In this document: positions 5,731 to 7,438 of the stretch, piece after piece | How the letters are laid out: every line of letters starts with the position of its first letter | How positions within the stretch are numbered: the stretch's first letter is position 1 | Source: an uncultured Collinsella sp. | GTDB taxonomy: Bacteria > Actinomycetota > Coriobacteriia > Coriobacteriales > Coriobacteriaceae | Direction of reading: 5' to 3' | Assembly (NCBI GenBank): GCA_959020035.1 | Contig: CAUEQX010000091.1 | Span: 1-7,438 of the forward strand | DNA: 7,438 bases | Made by a program: the position numbers and the translations under genes | The notes under the pieces: generated by a model | Told to the model about the DNA's origin: nothing | The model's database searches: none | The model's input: the letters and a program-made list of their open reading frames with translations, nothing else

Positions 5731-7438
5731 ATGGAACAGAGGGTCCTCGGGGGAAGATACCTCCTCAAGGATAAGGTGGGAACAGGCGGCATGGCGACCG
5801 TCTACCGTGCACAGGACCAGGTCCTCGACCGCACGGTAGCCGTCAAGATCATGCTGCCGCAGTATGCTGGCGACGCAACCTTCGCCGCACGCTTTAAGCA
5901 GGAGGCCCAGGCAGCAGCCGGTCTCTCCTCCCCCTATATCGTGGGCGTCTACGATTGGGGCAAGGACGGCGACACCTATTACATCGTCATGGAGTACTTG
6001 CGCGGCACCGACCTTAAGAGCGGCATCAAGAGCCACGGCGCCCTCGACCCCAAGAAGGTCGCCCAGATCGGCTCGCAGATCAGCTCCGCGCTTTCGGTCG
6101 CCCACAAGCACGAGATCATCCACCGCGACATTAAGCCGCAGAACATCATGGTGCTGCCCGACGGCAACATCAAGGTGATGGACTTTGGCATCGCGCGCGC
6201 CAAGAACAGCCACCTCACGCAAGACAACAACGTGCTGGGAACCGCCCACTACGTCAGCCCCGAGCAAACCCGTGGTCAGGACCTCGGCCCCACCTCGGAT
6301 ATCTACTCGCTGGGCGTCGTGATGTATGAATGCGCCACCGGCCGCGTTCCCTTTGACGGTGACGACGCCATTTCGGTCGCACTCAAGCAGGTCAACGAGT
6401 TGCCTATTCCGCCGAGCCAGATCAACTCCGGTGTCGACGCCGACCTTGAGCGCATCATCCTCAAGTGCATGGAGAAGGACCCCGCAAACCGCTTCCAGAC
6501 CGCCGACGAGCTGCGTCAGGTGCTCAACAGCTACCTGTCGGGCCGTGCCGTCAACGTCTCGGAGCCCACGCGCATCATCGGTGCCCCCGGTGAGTTGGGC
6601 GCCACCAAGACTCGTGAGCTTTCCGATCAGACGCGCGCCATGGTGCGTCCTGTCTCGGGCGTGAGCGGCCAGAATACCGCCCGTAGCTCGGTTTCGGGCT
6701 CCACCGGCTCCTACGAGGTCGAAGAGCCCAAATCCAACAAGAACAAGATCATCGCCGCCGTGGTGGCAGCGGTTGCCGTCATCGGCATCGTGGTGGCCTT
6801 TGCCACAGGACTCTTTGGCGGCGAGCAGGTCGCCGTGCCCGACGTACTGGGCAAGGACCAGCAGACTGCCGTCGAGCTGATCAAGGAAGCCGGCCTCGAG
6901 GTCGGCACCATCGACCAAAGCTACAACGACGATGTCGACGAGGGCAAGGTCGCCGAGCAGACGCCCAACGGCAACACCAAGAAGGCCAAGGGCACTAAGG
7001 TGAACCTGGTAATCTCCAAGGGCCCCAAGCCCTCTGAGAAGGTTGAGGTTCCCCAGCTTGTCGGCCTGACCAAGGACCAGGCAGAAGCCGCGCTGGCAAG
7101 CGTTGGCCTGAAGGGCAACGCCTCCGAGGAGGCCAACGAGGCCGATGAGGGCCAGGTCTTTGATCAGGGCACCGAAGCCGGTAAGGAAGTCGCGAAGGGC
7201 ACGACCATCTCGTACAAGGTCTCGAGCGGCCCGGATACCACGTCCGTCCCCGACCTGACCGACATGACCGAGGCCCAGGCGCGCAACGCCCTCGATATGG
7301 CAGGTTTTGGCGTCGACGTGAGCTACCAGGAGAACGACTCTGTTACCGAGGGCACCGTGATCAGCTGGAACCCCAGCGGTAAGCAGAAGCCCGGCGCCAC
7401 GATTACCGTCGTCATTGCCAAGAAGTCCGGCAAGGCCA
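5731..7438 (+). CDS. pknB: PknB-type PASTA Ser/Thr protein kinase, 3' end beyond window
   Basis: The frame is open to the right edge, giving 569 residues with no stop. Residues 10-265 are a Hanks-type kinase: glycine-rich loop Gly17-Thr-Gly-Gly-Met, ATP lysine Lys39 in VAVK, catalytic His131-Arg-Asp133 with Lys135 and Asn138, metal-binding Asp151-Phe-Gly, and Ser176-Pro-Glu178 after the activation loop. All catalytic residues are present. Residues 270-339 are a juxtamembrane linker rich in Thr, Ser and Arg. Residues 340-362 are the membrane segment. Outside lie three PASTA repeats at about 367-432, 438-501 and 504-563, which in this family bind muropeptides or lipid II. The kinase should autophosphorylate and phosphorylate wall-synthesis and division proteins. 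PstP (813-2711) is its expected phosphatase and the FHA proteins upstream its readers. In the activation loop Thr163 matches Thr171 of Mycobacterium tuberculosis PknB, but Asp165 stands where Thr173 would be. The mycobacterial protein has four PASTA repeats; whether a fourth follows here is not visible. Confidence 0.95.
   Translation, partial: MEQRVLGGRYLLKDKVGTGGMATVYRAQDQVLDRTVAVKIMLPQYAGDATFAARFKQEAQAAAGLSSPYIVGVYDWGKDGDTYYIVMEYLRGTDLKSGIKSHGALDPKKVAQIGSQISSALSVAHKHEIIHRDIKPQNIMVLPDGNIKVMDFGIARAKNSHLTQDNNVLGTAHYVSPEQTRGQDLGPTSDIYSLGVVMYECATGRVPFDGDDAISVALKQVNELPIPPSQINSGVDADLERIILKCMEKDPANRFQTADELRQVLNSYLSGRAVNVSEPTRIIGAPGELGATKTRELSDQTRAMVRPVSGVSGQNTARSSVSGSTGSYEVEEPKSNKNKIIAAVVAAVAVIGIVVAFATGLFGGEQVAVPDVLGKDQQTAVELIKEAGLEVGTIDQSYNDDVDEGKVAEQTPNGNTKKAKGTKVNLVISKGPKPSEKVEVPQLVGLTKDQAEAALASVGLKGNASEEANEADEGQVFDQGTEAGKEVAKGTTISYKVSSGPDTTSVPDLTDMTEAQARNALDMAGFGVDVSYQENDSVTEGTVISWNPSGKQKPGATITVVIAKKSGKA
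6829..7419 (+). repeat. Three tandem PASTA repeats of PknB (protein level)
   Basis: Three diverged copies of about 60-66 residues each begin with a V-x-V-P or S-V-P motif: residues 367-370, 438-441 and 505-507. Each continues with a helix carrying an A-x-x-x-L pattern and ends in a strand (VNLVIS, ISYKVS, ITVVIA). They are degenerate at DNA level, so this is an old domain duplication rather than a recent tandem repeat. Confidence 0.9.

Noticed and set aside
5719..6918. Minus-strand open frame (399 codons) opposite the pknB kinase domain
   Set aside because: The plus strand here encodes an intact kinase with all catalytic motifs. The reverse frame is compositionally a shadow.
1..7438. Mobile element, CRISPR array, tRNA/rRNA gene or defence system
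   Set aside because: I saw no transposase, regular spaced repeats, tRNA-like cloverleaf or terminal inverted repeats. The coding content is a continuous conserved wall-synthesis and signalling locus.

Overview
The window is a tightly packed, all-plus-strand cell-wall growth and Ser/Thr phosphorylation locus. It corresponds to the fhaA-fhaB-pstP-rodA-pbpA-pknA-pknB cluster known from Actinomycetota. The high GC content, the GC-rich third codon positions, the gene order and the actinobacterial style of each protein all point to an actinobacterium. The fused RodA-PBP and the single kinase make me favour the Coriobacteriia (Collinsella-like gut bacteria). That genus-level guess is inference and was not tested by any search.

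Layout: (1) positions 1-393 hold the C-terminal end of an FhaA-like protein, an Ala/Gly-rich linker followed by an FHA domain, and the gene runs off the left edge. (2) 400-816 encodes FhaB, a small protein with one membrane segment and an FHA domain. (3) 813-2711 encodes a PstP-type PP2C phosphatase with an unusual Pro/Ala/Glu-rich N-terminal extension of about 245 residues, a catalytic domain, one membrane segment and a short external domain. (4) 2728-5598 encodes a single 956-residue polypeptide that joins a RodA/FtsW-family glycan polymerase to a PbpA-like transpeptidase. (5) 5599-5730 is the only real intergenic gap. It contains a GC-rich hairpin and a possible 16-codon mini-ORF. (6) 5731 to the right edge encodes a PknB-type kinase with a juxtamembrane linker, a membrane segment and three PASTA repeats; it is cut by the window end.

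The first four genes are separated by 6 nt, a 4-nt ATGA overlap and 16 nt, so they are very probably one operon. pknB lies 132 nt further on and may be read through or have its own promoter. From family knowledge, PknB senses cell-wall material through its PASTA repeats and phosphorylates Thr residues, PstP reverses this, FHA proteins bind the phosphothreonines, and RodA plus the PBP polymerise and cross-link peptidoglycan. The locus therefore couples wall synthesis to its control circuit.

I see no unknown defence or mobile system here. The points worth a second look are the RodA-PBP fusion, the long phosphatase extension with a GarA/OdhI-like Thr site, an Asp in place of the second activation-loop Thr of the kinase, three Thr-Arg-x-hydrophobic motifs beside the kinase membrane segment, the absence of a pknA between the PBP and pknB, and the structured gap before pknB.
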